Source: Sphingomonas sp. KR3-1 (GTDB lineage: Bacteria > Pseudomonadota > Alphaproteobacteria > Sphingomonadales > Sphingomonadaceae). From it: a stretch of 64,000 bases of DNA. The stretch is taken from positions 186,001 through 250,000 of the forward strand of contig NZ_JBDZDQ010000003.1 in NCBI RefSeq assembly GCF_040049295.1, in the 5' to 3' direction. This document shows positions 47,186 through 58,590 of this stretch, piece after piece; position 1 is the stretch's first letter; each line of letters starts with the position of its first letter. The notes under the pieces were generated by a model that worked only from the letters and a program-made list of their open reading frames with translations, did not search any database and was not told the origin of the DNA. A program made the position numbers and the translations under genes.

Positions 47186-49258
47186 ATGGCATCGACCTTG
47201 CCGAGGAAGTCCGCCGCGGTCGCGTGGATCCCGCCCGAGGGCAGTGTCAACCTGGGCACCGGCGTGCCCGTGGTGTTCGACGGCAACCACGACTTCAGCA
47301 TCGGCCTTTGGGTCCAGTTCGACGCCGCCGCGCCCGACGTGACGCTGGTGACGCAGGAGAACATCCTGCTGCTGAAGCTGCAAAACGGGTATCTCTCGGC
47401 GCAGTTCGTCGGCCAGATCACGCCGGTGCGATCGCAGGAGCCGCTGCTGCCGGGCCAGCATTATGTGGTGCTCACCTATGCGGCGACGGGTGTGCGTGCC
47501 GGGCAGATGACGCTCTACGTCAACGGCGTGCTGGTGGGGCAGGCGGTCATCTCCAATATCGGCGCGGCCTCAACCCTGCCGATCACCGTCGGCGGCGGCG
47601 AGGCGACGCTCGCGCTGTGGGCGCTCAACTTCTACGACATCGCGCTGGCGGAGAGCGCCGCTAGCTACAACTGGTCGCCGGGTGCGGCGGCGGACGGGCT
47701 CGTCGCGTCCTTCTGCTTCTGCAACGTGCCGGCGAACGAGCCGATCGCCGATCTGCCTTTCACCTGGGCGGGCGGCGCCGAGCAGCGCATCCGCACCTCG
47801 GCGATGCGCTTTCCCGGGATGGGCTGGGTCAGCCCGGTGCCCGCGGCGCCGGTCACGGCCTCGGGCGCGGCCTATACGATCCAGGCGGCGGTCTATCTTC
47901 CCTATGCCGCCGAGCAGAGCGGCGCGATCTTCGGGATGGGGCAGGTGGATCTGGGCAGCGGCGTCGCGCTGCGGATCGGCCCGGGCAGCGGCGGCGGCGT
48001 GCTGTCCGTGCTGCACGGCACCACCTCGCTGGTCGCAAGCGGTGCGCTCGACCCGGAGGCGTGGCACAATGTCGCGGTCACCTTCGACGGCACGATGCTG
48101 CGGCTCTATGCCGATGGCGACCTCGTCGCCAGCGTCGCGGCGGCGCCGCTCGCGGTCGCGCCGGCGACCTCGGTCATCGCCGGCGCCGAGCCGATCGCCG
48201 ATGCGCCGGGCGTCGACATGCCCTTCACCGGATCGATCCAGACGGTCGACCTGTGGAACATCGCCCTCACCGCGAGCCAGCTCGAGCAATATGCCAGCGC
48301 GCTGCCGTTCGAGGAGGAAGGCTGCATTGCCTCGTTCGACCTCGCCGAGTTCAGCGTCGACCAGGTGAGCCAGGTGTCGCTGATCTCGGTCAACGGTCCG
48401 CTCCCGGGCACGCTGTACGTGCCGGTTCCGCGCGGGCTGAGCGGCGAGAGCGCCGGCGCGGCGTCGTTCGCGCGCGAAAAGGGGAGGCTGCTCGCTGGCG
48501 CATCGGCGCTGCCGCCCTATCGCCCGACGCTGCCGATCACCGAGCGCGACATCGAGAAGGCGATCGCGGGGCTGAAGGCGATCCTGCCGGCGCACACTCC
48601 GCAGGCGGTGCGGCAGGCCGCGATCGCCGGCCAGCGCGCCGCGCTCGAGCAGGCCCAGGCCGCCGTGGCACGCGGCGAGCGGCTGCCGGGGACGTTCAGC
48701 TACGGCTATGAAGGCGACCACGCGTCGATCTATTTCCACGACGTCGACGGCGATTACGAGGTACTGCGATTCGCCCGTGATGCGGTCACCCCGTGCGGGT
48801 TGTGGTACATCTCGCTCGGCAGCACGATCCTCTTCGGCATCCTCGGCATATTGGGCGTGCCGCTGTCGAGCCAGAAGGTCAGCCAGGCGGTCTCGCGCTA
48901 CTTCACCCGCTATCCGCGCGCGGCCATGGCCGCGGCGACGGTGCTGCAGGAGGAGATCAGCGCGCGCTCGATCGTCGCCTTCGTCCGGCTGCTCTACCAG
49001 ACCGGGGGCTTCAAGAGCCTGATCACCTCGCTGCTGAAGGAACTCAGCTTCTGGGACTTCCTGTTCTTCAGCGCCAGCCTGCTGGTTACCTTCCTCGAAC
49101 TGGTCGTGCCCAACCCCAGCACTGCGGCGTGGCTGGCCTTCATGCTCACCAAGATCACCCTGTTCGTCGCGCAGCTGATCCTGGTGTGGAACGACCAGCC
49201 ACCCGGCTGTCTCAGCAGCGGGCAGGTGCGCATCGGGACGCCGCTGCCGATCGGCTGA
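47186..49258 (+). CDS. Two LamG-like domains plus hydrophobic C-terminal region
   Basis: A 690-aa protein. Residues about 18-165 and 215-395 each read as a concanavalin/LamG beta-sandwich (HDFSIGLWVQFD ... HYVVLTYAATG ... MTLYVNGVLVGQA; YTIQAAVYLP ... WHNVAVTFDGTMLRLYADGD). A helical linker follows (TERDIEKAIAGLKAILPAHT). The last 160 residues have three or more hydrophobic stretches (YISLGSTILFGILGILGVPL, FLFFSASLLVTFLELVV, LAFMLTKITLFVAQLILV). No signal peptide. AGGAG precedes the ATG. Nothing similar is known to me with this order. Confidence 0.78.
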   Translation: MASTLPRKSAAVAWIPPEGSVNLGTGVPVVFDGNHDFSIGLWVQFDAAAPDVTLVTQENILLLKLQNGYLSAQFVGQITPVRSQEPLLPGQHYVVLTYAATGVRAGQMTLYVNGVLVGQAVISNIGAASTLPITVGGGEATLALWALNFYDIALAESAASYNWSPGAAADGLVASFCFCNVPANEPIADLPFTWAGGAEQRIRTSAMRFPGMGWVSPVPAAPVTASGAAYTIQAAVYLPYAAEQSGAIFGMGQVDLGSGVALRIGPGSGGGVLSVLHGTTSLVASGALDPEAWHNVAVTFDGTMLRLYADGDLVASVAAAPLAVAPATSVIAGAEPIADAPGVDMPFTGSIQTVDLWNIALTASQLEQYASALPFEEEGCIASFDLAEFSVDQVSQVSLISVNGPLPGTLYVPVPRGLSGESAGAASFAREKGRLLAGASALPPYRPTLPITERDIEKAIAGLKAILPAHTPQAVRQAAIAGQRAALEQAQAAVARGERLPGTFSYGYEGDHASIYFHDVDGDYEVLRFARDAVTPCGLWYISLGSTILFGILGILGVPLSSQKVSQAVSRYFTRYPRAAMAAATVLQEEISARSIVAFVRLLYQTGGFKSLITSLLKELSFWDFLFFSASLLVTFLELVVPNPSTAAWLAFMLTKITLFVAQLILVWNDQPPGCLSSGQVRIGTPLPIG

Positions 49259-49362
49259 CCTGCCGATCCGCCGAAGATTACGGTCCTTCTTGGCTTGTTC
49301 GGGCGGCGCGGCACCTCTAAGGTCTGCGCCGCTCCCGTATCCAGCGTTACCAAAAGGCTTGC

Positions 49363-50094
49363 ATGACCGTCCCCCGATTCAAACGCATTCTTCTGAAGCT
49401 CTCGGGCGAGGTCCTGATGGGACAGGGGCAGTTCGGCATCGACCCGGACACCTGCGAGCGCGTGGCGCTCGAAGTGAAGGACGCCAAGGACAGCGGGCTC
49501 GAGATCTGCATGGTCGTGGGCGGCGGCAACATCTTCCGCGGGCTTGCGGGCGCCGCGCAGGGCTTCGACCGCGCCTCCGCCGATTACATGGGCATGCTCG
49601 CCACGGTGATGAACGCGCTGGCGATGCAGAACGCGCTCGAGAAGATCGGCGTCGACACGCGCGTCCAGTCGGCGATCCCGATGGCGTCTGTTTGCGAGCC
49701 CTATGTCCGCCGCCGCGCCGAGCGGCACATGGAGAAGGGCCGCGTCGTGATCTTCGCCGCGGGCACCGGCCTGCCGTTCTTCACCACCGACACCACCGCG
49801 GCGCTGCGCGCGGCCGAAATGAACTGCGACGCGCTGTTCAAGGGCACCAGCGTGGACGGCGTCTATGATGCCGACCCGAAGAAGGTGAAGACCGCAAAGC
49901 GTTACGATACGCTGGGTTACGACCGCGTCCTCGCAGACAATCTGAAGGTGATGGACGCCTCCGCCGTCGCGCTGTGCCGCGACAACAATATCCCGATCGT
50001 GGTGTTCAACATCCGTGACGAGGGCAACCTTACCCGCGTGATCAGCGGCGAGGGCACCTCGACGATCGTCCAGAACGAACCCCAATACGCATAA
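49363..50094 (+). CDS. pyrH: UMP kinase
   Basis: A 243-aa uridylate kinase of the amino acid kinase family. [13 protein letters not shown] at the start, [10 protein letters not shown], the [18 protein letters not shown] allosteric/phosphate block and [20 protein letters not shown] are all diagnostic. It opens the pyrH-frr-uppS-cdsA-dxr-rseP-bamA order that is common in proteobacteria. Spacing to frr is 12 bp. Confidence 0.98.
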   Translation: MTVPRFKRILLKLSGEVLMGQGQFGIDPDTCERVALEVKDAKDSGLEICMVVGGGNIFRGLAGAAQGFDRASADYMGMLATVMNALAMQNALEKIGVDTRVQSAIPMASVCEPYVRRRAERHMEKGRVVIFAAGTGLPFFTTDTTAALRAAEMNCDALFKGTSVDGVYDADPKKVKTAKRYDTLGYDRVLADNLKVMDASAVALCRDNNIPIVVFNIRDEGNLTRVISGEGTSTIVQNEPQYA

Positions 50095-50106
50095 GAGGAG
50101 CCGAAA

Positions 50107-50664
50107 ATGGCCGCATATGACAAGGCCGACCTCGAGCGCCGGATGAACGGCGCGGTGGAGTCGCTCAAGCATGACCTGCAGGGTCTGCGCACGGGCCGCG
50201 CATCGATCGCGCTGCTCGATCCGGTGACGGTCGAGGTCTATGGCGCACACATGCCGCTCAACCAGGTGGCGACCGTCGCCGCGCCCGAGCCGCGCCTGCT
50301 CTCGGTCACGGTGTGGGACAAGTCGAACGTCGGCCCGGCCGAAAAGGCGATCCGCTCGGCCGGCCTCGGCCTCAACCCGATCACCGACGGCCAGACGCTG
50401 CGCCTGCCGATCCCGGACCTGACCGAGGAGCGCCGCAAGGAGCTCGCCAAGCTCGCCAGCCAATATGCCGAGAAGGCCCGCATCGCGGTGCGCAACGTGC
50501 GCCGCGACGGCAATGACAACCTGAAGACCGACGAGAAGAAGGGCGTGTTCGGCGAGGACGAGCGCAAGCGCCACGAGACCGAGGTGCAGAAGCTGACCGA
50601 CGCCACGATCGTGGAGATCGACGCGGCGGCGAGCGCCAAGGAAAAGGAAATCCTGGGCAAGTGA
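50107..50664 (+). CDS. frr: Ribosome recycling factor
   Basis: A 185-aa factor that splits post-termination ribosomes with [23 protein letters not shown] and [20 protein letters not shown] and the C-terminal [20 protein letters not shown] helix match the family, and length is exact. AAGAGGAG lies just before the ATG. Part of the envelope/translation cluster. Confidence 0.98.
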   Translation: MAAYDKADLERRMNGAVESLKHDLQGLRTGRASIALLDPVTVEVYGAHMPLNQVATVAAPEPRLLSVTVWDKSNVGPAEKAIRSAGLGLNPITDGQTLRLPIPDLTEERRKELAKLASQYAEKARIAVRNVRRDGNDNLKTDEKKGVFGEDERKRHETEVQKLTDATIVEIDAAASAKEKEILGK

Positions 50665-50697
50665 TGCCGGCGCGCGCCCTGCCTGTTTCTTGCCGGA

Positions 50698-51446
<749 letters not shown>

Positions 51447-51450
<4 letters not shown>

Positions 51451-52226
51451 CCAAGAAGGGCTCCGAGCTTACCACCCGGCTGGGTGTCGCGTTGCTGCTG
51501 ATCGGGCTGGCCGGTGCCGCGCTGTACGCCGGCGGGCTGGGCTTCTGGGCGGTGGTGTGCTTCGCCGGCGTGCTGATGATGGGCGAATGGGCGACGCTGG
51601 CCGGGGCCAATCCGCGCGGCCGCAAGCTGGCGCAATATGCGATGTCGGTGCCGCTCGCGGCGATGGCGCCGGGACTCGCCGCGGGGCCGGGTTTCCTCGC
51701 GCTGGGCCTGATCATTGGCGTGTTCTTCTTCCTGGCGATCGTGACGCGCGGCGGGCAACTGGCGCTGGGCGCCTTCTATGTCGGGCTGCCGGTGCTGGCG
51801 CTGGTGCTGATCCGCGAGCAGCCGGTGCAAGGGCTGTTGCTGACCTTCTGGGCGATGGCGCTGGTATGGGCATGCGACAGCGCCGCCTATTTCGCCGGGC
51901 GCGCGATCGGCGGACCCAAGCTGGCCCCGGCGATCAGTCCCAACAAGACCTGGGCCGGGTTCCTGGGCGGCGTGGCGGGGGCTACGCTGTTCGCCTTCCT
52001 GCTCGTCTGGCTGTTCGGCCTGCCCGTGGCGCTGGCCTGGGCAACACCGGCGCTGGCCGCGCTGTCGCAGCTCGGCGACTTGCTCGAAAGCCATTTGAAG
52101 CGCCTAGCGGGCGTGAAGGACTCGGGCAATCTGCTGCCCGGTCATGGCGGCGTGATGGACCGGCTCGACGGGCTGGTCGTGTCCGCCCCGGTGGCGGCGC
52201 TGCTGGTGCTCTGGCTGGTTCGATGA
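51447..52226 (+). CDS. cdsA: Phosphatidate cytidylyltransferase
   Basis: A 259-aa membrane enzyme making CDP-diacylglycerol, the precursor used by pssA. About seven helices are followed by the signature SHLKRLAGVKDSGNLLPGHG plus GVMDRLDG. The GTG at 51447 overlaps the uppS stop (GTGA) and gives MTKKGSELTTRLG; there is no better start. Stop overlaps dxr by ATGA. Confidence 0.95.
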
Positions 52227-53380
52227 AAACCGTCACGATTCTGGGGGCTACCGGCTCGGTCGGCAGCTCGACGCTCGACCTGATCGAGCGCGAGCCCGAG
52301 CGCTTTGAGGTCGTCGCGCTCACCGCCAATTGCGATGTCGAGAAGCTTGCAGCGGCGGCGATCCGCACGCGCGCCCGGCATGCGGTGGTGGCCGATGAAA
52401 GCTGCCTGCCGGCGCTCACGGAGCGGCTGGCGGGGACGGGGATCACCGCCGCGGGCGGTGCGGAAGCGGTATGCGACGCCGCGCGGATGGGCGCGGACTG
52501 GACGATGGCGGCGATCGTCGGGCTGGCCGGCCTCGGCTCGGCAATGGCGGCGATCGAGCAGGGCGGCACCGTGGTGCTCGCCAACAAGGAGCCGCTGGTC
52601 TCGGCCGGCGACCTGGTGACCGCGGCGGCACGACGCCACGGCGCCACGATCCTGCCCGCCGATTCGGAGCACAACGCGATCTTCCAGTGCTTCGATTTCG
52701 AGCGCCCGGAGCGCGTAAGACGGATCATCTTGACCGCGAGCGGCGGGCCGTTCCGCGATTGGGACCTCGAAGCGATGGGCGACGTGACGCCGGCCCAGGC
52801 CTGCGCGCATCCCAATTGGTCGATGGGCGCCAAGATCTCGGTCGATTCGGCGACGTTGATGAACAAGGGGCTCGAGCTGATCGAGGCGGCGCGGCTGTTC
52901 CCCGTTGAACATCACAAGCTTGAAATACTCGTGCATCGCCAGTCGGTTATCCACTCGATGGTGGAATATGTCGACGGATCGGTACTGGCCCAGTTGGGCC
53001 CTTCGGACATGCGGGTGCCGATCGCGCACACGCTCGCCTGGCCCGACCGGATGGCGACGCCGATGCCGCCGCTCGACTTTGTGGCAATGGCAAGGCTCGA
53101 CTTCGAGGCACCGGACGCCGTGCGCTTCCCCGCATTGCGGCTGGCGCGCGAGGCATTGGAGGCCGGCGGCGCTCGCCCGGCGATCCTCAACGCGGCAAAT
53201 GAAGTGGCCGTGGCGGCCTTCCTTTCGGGTCGGCTCAACTTTCTTGAAATTGCCGCAATCTCTGCCGATACGCTTGCTCGCTATGACCCGGTCGCTCCGG
53301 AAAGCCTCGAAGCCGTTTGGGCAATCGACGCCGAGGCTAGGCGGATCGCGGGCGAGCGTGTGAAGGACGGCGTCGCTTGA
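52223..53380 (+). CDS. dxr: 1-deoxy-D-xylulose 5-phosphate reductoisomerase
   Basis: A 385-aa MEP-pathway enzyme. NADPH site ILGATGSVGSSTLDLI at the start, then VLANKEPLVSAG, ILPADSEHNAIFQ, and ISVDSATLMNKGLELIEA with substrate Ser/Lys/Glu residues. It provides isoprenoid precursors, which uppS uses. Four-base overlap with cdsA and with rseP. Confidence 0.97.
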   Translation: MKTVTILGATGSVGSSTLDLIEREPERFEVVALTANCDVEKLAAAAIRTRARHAVVADESCLPALTERLAGTGITAAGGAEAVCDAARMGADWTMAAIVGLAGLGSAMAAIEQGGTVVLANKEPLVSAGDLVTAAARRHGATILPADSEHNAIFQCFDFERPERVRRIILTASGGPFRDWDLEAMGDVTPAQACAHPNWSMGAKISVDSATLMNKGLELIEAARLFPVEHHKLEILVHRQSVIHSMVEYVDGSVLAQLGPSDMRVPIAHTLAWPDRMATPMPPLDFVAMARLDFEAPDAVRFPALRLAREALEAGGARPAILNAANEVAVAAFLSGRLNFLEIAAISADTLARYDPVAPESLEAVWAIDAEARRIAGERVKDGVA

Positions 53381-54510
53381 TTCAAAATCCCGGCATCCTG
53401 GTTACCATACTCGCATTCGTGCTGGTGCTAGGACCGCTTGTCTTCCTGCATGAGCTCGGACATTACCTCGCCGGACGCTGGTTCGGCGTGAAGGCGGACG
53501 AGTTCGCGATCGGCTTCGGCCGCGAGATCGCGGGCTTCACCGACAAGCGCGGCACGCGCTGGAAGTTCGGCTGGCTGCCGTTCGGCGGCTATGTCCACTT
53601 CGCCGGCGACATGAACCCGGCCAGCCAGCCTTCGCCCGAATGGCTCGCGTTGCCCGCCGCCGAGCGTGCCAAGACCTTCCAGGCCAAGCCGCTGTGGCAG
53701 CGCGCGATCGTCGTCGCCGCCGGGCCGATCATGAATTTCATCGTCGCGATCGTGATCTTCGCGGCCTTCGCCTTCGCCTATGGCCAGAACGTCACGCCCG
53801 CGGTGATCGGCACGGTTGCGCCGAAGAGCGCCGCCGCCACTGCCGGCCTGCAGCCGGGCGACCGCATCGTGGCGCTGAACGGCCAGCATATCGGCGACTT
53901 CACCGACATGGGCGTGTTCACGGTCATGCGGGCCGGCGAGCGGGTGGTGATCGACTTCGAGCGCGCGGGCCAGGCCCAGCGCGTGGAGGCGGTGATCGGC
54001 TCGCTCGCGCTCAAGGATCGCTTCGGCAATGTCAGCCACCGCGGGATGCTGGGCGTGGGCCCAGGCGCGCCGGTGGTGCGGCCGGTGCCGCTGTGGGAGG
54101 CCCCGCTGGTGGGCATTTCGCAGACCGTCGAGACGGTGCAGCTGATGGTCGAGGGCCTGAAGCGCATCATTCTTGGCCAGATTCCGGTCAGCGAGCTTGG
54201 CGGGCCGCTTAAAATCGCGCAGGTATCGGGCGAGAGTCTCGCTATGGGACCTCTCGCGTTGGTGAGCCTGATCGCGTTCATTTCGATTAATCTGGGATTC
54301 ATCAACCTGTTGCCAGTTCCGGTGCTGGATGGCGGCCATCTGTTGTTCTACGCAGTGGAAGCCGTCCGTCGTCGCCCGGTGGAGCCGCAGGTTATGGAAT
54401 GGGCCTATCGTGGCGGCATGATCGCAATATTGGCGCTCGCGCTGTTCGTTACGCTCAACGATCTCGGCACGTTCGGCGTGTGGAGAAATCTGGCCGGCTT
54501 GATCGGCTGA
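53377..54510 (+). CDS. rseP: Site-2 protease RseP
   Basis: A 377-aa intramembrane zinc protease. HELGH near residue 25 (VFLHELGHYLAGRWFGVK), a single PDZ domain around residues 130-210 (GTVAPKSAAATAGLQPGD), and NLLPVPVLDGGHLLFY near 315. A TTG start at 53377 overlaps the dxr stop (TTGA), an unusual start codon that translational coupling makes credible. It cleaves anti-sigma factors and signal peptide remnants. Confidence 0.95.
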   Translation: MIQNPGILVTILAFVLVLGPLVFLHELGHYLAGRWFGVKADEFAIGFGREIAGFTDKRGTRWKFGWLPFGGYVHFAGDMNPASQPSPEWLALPAAERAKTFQAKPLWQRAIVVAAGPIMNFIVAIVIFAAFAFAYGQNVTPAVIGTVAPKSAAATAGLQPGDRIVALNGQHIGDFTDMGVFTVMRAGERVVIDFERAGQAQRVEAVIGSLALKDRFGNVSHRGMLGVGPGAPVVRPVPLWEAPLVGISQTVETVQLMVEGLKRIILGQIPVSELGGPLKIAQVSGESLAMGPLALVSLIAFISINLGFINLLPVPVLDGGHLLFYAVEAVRRRPVEPQVMEWAYRGGMIAILALALFVTLNDLGTFGVWRNLAGLIG

Positions 54511-54578
54511 TGTGGTTCGTGCAGGGCGGTGAAAGCCGCGTGGCTGACGGCCGAGTATTTGATTCCGACTGGGGTGGG

Positions 54579-57359
54579 ATGGTGACTGCGATCAAGGCAA
54601 CGAAAATCGGCGCGCGCGCCACTGCGACCCTCCTCGCGGGCACCATGCTCTCGGGCGCGGCGCTCGCACAGACGGCGGCCCAGACGGTCCCCGCGGCGCC
54701 TGCTCCCGCTGCGCAGACGGCTCCGGCCCAGCTGCCGGCGCCCGTGACGCGCACGATCAAGTCGATCCGCGTCCAGGGTTCGCAGCGCATCGAGCCCGAA
54801 ACGGTGATGAGCTATACGCGCCTGCGCGTGGGCGACGCCTATACCAACGAGACGATCGACCAGGCGATCAAGGACCTGCTCGCGTCCGAACTGCTGGCGG
54901 ACGTGTCGATCGAGGGCGTCGAGACCGGCGACCTGGTGATCCGCATCCGCGAGAGCCCGGTGATCAACCGCGTGATCTACGAGGGCAACAAGCGGCTCAA
55001 GGAAGACAAGATCAAGAAGGAAGTGAAGCTGGCGCCGCGCCAGATCTTCACCCGTACCGCCGTGCGCGCCGACGTGGCGCGGATCGTCGAGCTCTATCGC
55101 CGCCAGGGCCGCTTCGCCGCCTCGGTCGAGCCGAAGATGGTCAGCCTCGACCAGAACCGCGTCGACGTGATCTTCGAGATCCACGAGGGCCCGAAGTCGA
55201 AGGTCCGCCAGATCAACATCATCGGCAACGAGGTGTTCTCCGACGGCAAGCTGCGCGGCGAGATGGCGACCAAGACCGCCAGCATCACGCACCTGATGAG
55301 CTCGAACACGAGCTACGACCAGGATCGCCTGGCCTATGACCAGCAGAAGCTGCGCCAATTCTACCTGACCAACGGCTATGCCGATTTCCGCGTGATCTCG
55401 GCCGTGGCCGAGCTGACGCCGGACAAGAAGGACTTCATCATCACCTACGTGGTGGAGGAAGGCCCGCGCTACAAGTTCGGCCCGGTCACCGTCGACAGCG
55501 CGATCCGCGACTTCGACGACAAGAAGCTCGCCAGCGCGCTGAGCATCAAGGAAGGCGACTGGTACAACGCCAAGGCCGTGGAAGACACGGTCGAGCAGCT
55601 CAGCCAGACCGCCGGCATCGCCGGCTACGCCTTTGCCGATGTCCGTCCCGAGTTCCAGCGGGACAAGGACTCGCTGACGATGGCGATGAACTTCCACATC
55701 GCGGAAGCCAATCGCACCTATATCGAGCGCATCGACATCACCGGCAATCGCCAGACGCAGGACAAGGTGATCCGTCGCGAGTTCCGCGTGGCGGAAGGCG
55801 ATGCGTTCAACACCTTCCTGGTCAAGCGCTCGCAGGACCGCATCAACTCGCTGGGCTATTTCCAGGACAAGTTCGAGGTCGAGCGCGTCGAGGGCTCGGC
55901 GCCGGATCGCATCGTGCTCAAGGCGAACGTCGAAGAGAAGGCGAATGGCGAGCTGACGCTCTCGGCCGGCTTCTCGAGCCTCGAGCAGTTCATCCTCCAG
56001 GCCTCGATCCGCCAGCGCAACTTCCGCGGCATGGGCCAGACGGTGTCGGCCTCGGTCGACTATTCGAGCTATTCGAAGTCGGTCGAGCTGGGCTTCACCG
56101 AGCCTTATCTGTTCGACAAGAACATCGCGCTGGGCGGCACGATCTTCCGCCGCGACTATAACGCGTTCAACTATATCGGCTCGGACCGCTCGACCACCTA
56201 CAGCCAGGTATCGACCGGCTTCCAGATCGTCACCGGCGTGCCGCTGACGGAATATTGGACGCTGTCGGGCCGCTACTACCTGGCCCAGGACAATGTGACG
56301 CTCGACAAGTCGAGCTTCTATTCGGACACCAATGGCGACGGCGTCGTCGATACCTGCGACCCGCTCAAGGCCGGCCGCTATTATTGCGAGGCGGTGGGCA
56401 ACCGCCTGACCTCGCTGGTGGGCCTGACGCTGACCTATGACAGCCTGAACAGCCGCCTTCGCCCGACGCGCGGTTCGCGCCTGTCGGTTAGCGGCGACTT
56501 TGCCGGCCTCGGCGGCGACGTGCGCTACCTGCGTGCCCGCTTCGACGCCGACAAATACTGGAATGTCGGCCACGGCTTCATCGCCTCGATCTCGGCCGAG
56601 GGCGGCTATATCCACAGCCTGGAGAAGGCGACGACCGCGGGCAGCGATCCGGTGCGCATCACCGATCGCTTCTACCTGGGCGAGCCGCAGTTCCGCGGCT
56701 TCGACATTCGCGGCGTCGGCCCGCGCGTGCAGCGCATCGCGTACACCGGCTCGGTGGCGACCGGTGACCAGCTGCTCGTCACCGACAAGGACCAGATCAC
56801 CGACGACGCGATCGGCGGCAAGGCCTATTACCTGACCAAGGCCGAGCTCGAGATTCCGCTGGGTGCCGGTGCGGCCGAAATGGGCCTGCGCCCGTCGATC
56901 TTCATCATGGCCGGCAGCCTGTTCGACATCACCAAGCCGGGCAAGACGATCGACTTCACCCAGGCGACCGACACCAACGGCAAGCTGCTGTACAATGCCG
57001 ACGGCTCGCCCTCGCTGCTGCCCAACATCGCCAACCAGTTCGATTCGGCGGGCAACCAGCTCTACACGGCGACCGACCCGTCGACCGGCTTCACGACCTC
57101 GACCCCGTGCCGTGTCGGCTTCGGCACGACGACCAGCAATTGCGCCGGCACGACGATCAACCCGCTTTACCAGATCACGACTGCTCCGTTCTACGAGCGC
57201 TATGCCGGCGATACCGCCAGCCCGCGCGTGTCGATCGGTTTCGGCGTGAACTGGAACTCGCCATTCGGGCCGCTGCGCATCGATGTGGCCAAGACGTTGC
57301 TCCACGCCAAGGGTGACGACACCAAGCTTGTAACCTTCAACGTAGGAACCCAATTCTGA
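54579..57359 (+). CDS. bamA: Outer membrane protein assembly factor BamA
   Basis: A 926-aa Omp85 protein. Signal peptide (residues 1-30, ending MLSGAALAQ), an Ala/Pro-rich linker, five POTRA domains to about 480, then a beta-barrel. VRGF-like loop residues occur in PQFRGFDIRGVG. The family norm is about 800; extra length lies in linker and extracellular loops (including two Cys in STPCRVGFGTTTSNC). ATG 54579 or GTG 54582 could start; an upstream frame from 54510 is open too. Coupled to skp by a one-base overlap. Confidence 0.96.
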   Translation: MVTAIKATKIGARATATLLAGTMLSGAALAQTAAQTVPAAPAPAAQTAPAQLPAPVTRTIKSIRVQGSQRIEPETVMSYTRLRVGDAYTNETIDQAIKDLLASELLADVSIEGVETGDLVIRIRESPVINRVIYEGNKRLKEDKIKKEVKLAPRQIFTRTAVRADVARIVELYRRQGRFAASVEPKMVSLDQNRVDVIFEIHEGPKSKVRQINIIGNEVFSDGKLRGEMATKTASITHLMSSNTSYDQDRLAYDQQKLRQFYLTNGYADFRVISAVAELTPDKKDFIITYVVEEGPRYKFGPVTVDSAIRDFDDKKLASALSIKEGDWYNAKAVEDTVEQLSQTAGIAGYAFADVRPEFQRDKDSLTMAMNFHIAEANRTYIERIDITGNRQTQDKVIRREFRVAEGDAFNTFLVKRSQDRINSLGYFQDKFEVERVEGSAPDRIVLKANVEEKANGELTLSAGFSSLEQFILQASIRQRNFRGMGQTVSASVDYSSYSKSVELGFTEPYLFDKNIALGGTIFRRDYNAFNYIGSDRSTTYSQVSTGFQIVTGVPLTEYWTLSGRYYLAQDNVTLDKSSFYSDTNGDGVVDTCDPLKAGRYYCEAVGNRLTSLVGLTLTYDSLNSRLRPTRGSRLSVSGDFAGLGGDVRYLRARFDADKYWNVGHGFIASISAEGGYIHSLEKATTAGSDPVRITDRFYLGEPQFRGFDIRGVGPRVQRIAYTGSVATGDQLLVTDKDQITDDAIGGKAYYLTKAELEIPLGAGAAEMGLRPSIFIMAGSLFDITKPGKTIDFTQATDTNGKLLYNADGSPSLLPNIANQFDSAGNQLYTATDPSTGFTTSTPCRVGFGTTTSNCAGTTINPLYQITTAPFYERYAGDTASPRVSIGFGVNWNSPFGPLRIDVAKTLLHAKGDDTKLVTFNVGTQF

Positions 57360-58114
57360 TGTTTACCAAGAAGCGCATTCTCGCGGCGCTGCTCGCGGCG
57401 CCCGCCGCGCTCGCCATCGCCGTTCCCGCGCACGCGCAGGTCAACGGCATCGCCACCGCCAGCCCGGTTCGTGTCGTCGACGCCTCGAAGGCGTTCGCCG
57501 CGGCCCAGCAGCAGATCCAGGGCACCTACAAGGGCGCCTTCGACCAGATCAACGCGCGTCGCCAGGCCGCCCAGAAGGAAGCCGAGCCGCTTCTCGCGCA
57601 GCTCGACACCAACAAGGACAAGAAGGTCGACGACGCCGAGCTCAAGGCTGCTCAGGCTGCCAAGAACCCGGTGCTCGACAAGATCGCAGCGATCCAGAAC
57701 GCTGCGAACGCCGACGTCAACAAGCTGAGCCTGCCGGCCGCGCGATCGGAGCTGTTCGCGATCGAATCGATCCTGCGCCAGTATGACGCCGCACAGATGC
57801 GTGTCATCACTGCCCGCAAGATCGGCGTCGTCCTGTCGCCGGAAGTGTTCATGTACGCGCCGGATACGGCCGATATCAGCGACGCGATCGTCGCCGAGCT
57901 CGACAAGGCCGTGCCGACCGTCGGCATCCAGCCGCCGGCCGACTGGCAGCCCGCGCGCGAGACCCAGGCGCTGCAGCAGCAGCTCGCCCAGCTCGAGCAG
58001 ATCCGCGCCTATCAGGCGGCTGCCCAGCAGCGCCCGGCAGGCGCCGCCGGCGCCGCTCCGGCTCCGGCTGCAGCCCCGGCCGCTGCCGGCAAGAAGCCCG
58101 CCGAACCGCGGTGA
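57359..58114 (+). CDS. skp: OmpH/Skp family outer membrane chaperone
   Basis: A 251-aa periplasmic chaperone. A signal peptide ([19 protein letters not shown] ... AHAQ) is followed by [20 protein letters not shown] and long helical arms with heptads, then an Ala/Pro-rich tail. Skp is normally about 160 aa, so the tail and a [13 protein letters not shown] insert make this a longer form seen in sphingomonads. Insert looks like a calcium-loop but without clear proof. Between bamA and fabZ. Confidence 0.88.
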   Translation: MFTKKRILAALLAAPAALAIAVPAHAQVNGIATASPVRVVDASKAFAAAQQQIQGTYKGAFDQINARRQAAQKEAEPLLAQLDTNKDKKVDDAELKAAQAAKNPVLDKIAAIQNAANADVNKLSLPAARSELFAIESILRQYDAAQMRVITARKIGVVLSPEVFMYAPDTADISDAIVAELDKAVPTVGIQPPADWQPARETQALQQQLAQLEQIRAYQAAAQQRPAGAAGAAPAPAAAPAAAGKKPAEPR

Positions 58115-58590
58115 GCGAGGAAGCTACGGCAGCGACCGACATCGGTCCGCTTGATATCAAGCGCGTGATGGCGGCGCTGCCGCATCGTTACCCGATGCTG
58201 CTCGTCGATCGCGTCGAGGAGCTGGTCCCGAACCAGCGAATCGCCGCGATCAAGGCAGTGTCGATGAACGAGGAATTCTTCCAGGGGCATTTCCCGGGAA
58301 GGCCGATCATGCCCGGCGTCCTCCAGGTGGAGGCGCTGGCCCAGGCGGCGGGCGTGCTCGCAGTCGAGAGCCTCGGGCTCGCCGGCTCGGGCAAGCTCGT
58401 CTATTTCATGTCGATCGACGGGGTGAAGTTCCGCAAGCCGGTCGAACCCGGCGTGCTGCTGCGCCTCGAGGTCGAGTTCATCCAGAAGCGTTCGCGCGTC
58501 TGCAAGTTCGCAGGGCGCGCGATGCTCAACGGCGAAGTCGCCACAGAGTGCGAGTTCACCGCGATGATCGCGGACCCGCCGTCCGAATAA
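58111..58590 (+). CDS. fabZ: 3-hydroxyacyl-ACP dehydratase FabZ
   Basis: A 159-aa hot-dog-fold dehydratase for fatty acid elongation. [18 protein letters not shown], the catalytic His in [20 protein letters not shown] with Glu in the same segment, and [17 protein letters not shown] are diagnostic. GTG at 58111 overlaps the skp stop. In LPS makers lpxD precedes and lpxA follows this gene; neither is here. Confidence 0.97.
   Translation: MSEEATAATDIGPLDIKRVMAALPHRYPMLLVDRVEELVPNQRIAAIKAVSMNEEFFQGHFPGRPIMPGVLQVEALAQAAGVLAVESLGLAGSGKLVYFMSIDGVKFRKPVEPGVLLRLEVEFIQKRSRVCKFAGRAMLNGEVATECEFTAMIADPPSE

Noticed and set aside
54405..57353. 982-codon minus-strand frame opposite bamA
   Set aside because: Antisense artefact of high-GC codon use; bamA is clear on the plus strand.
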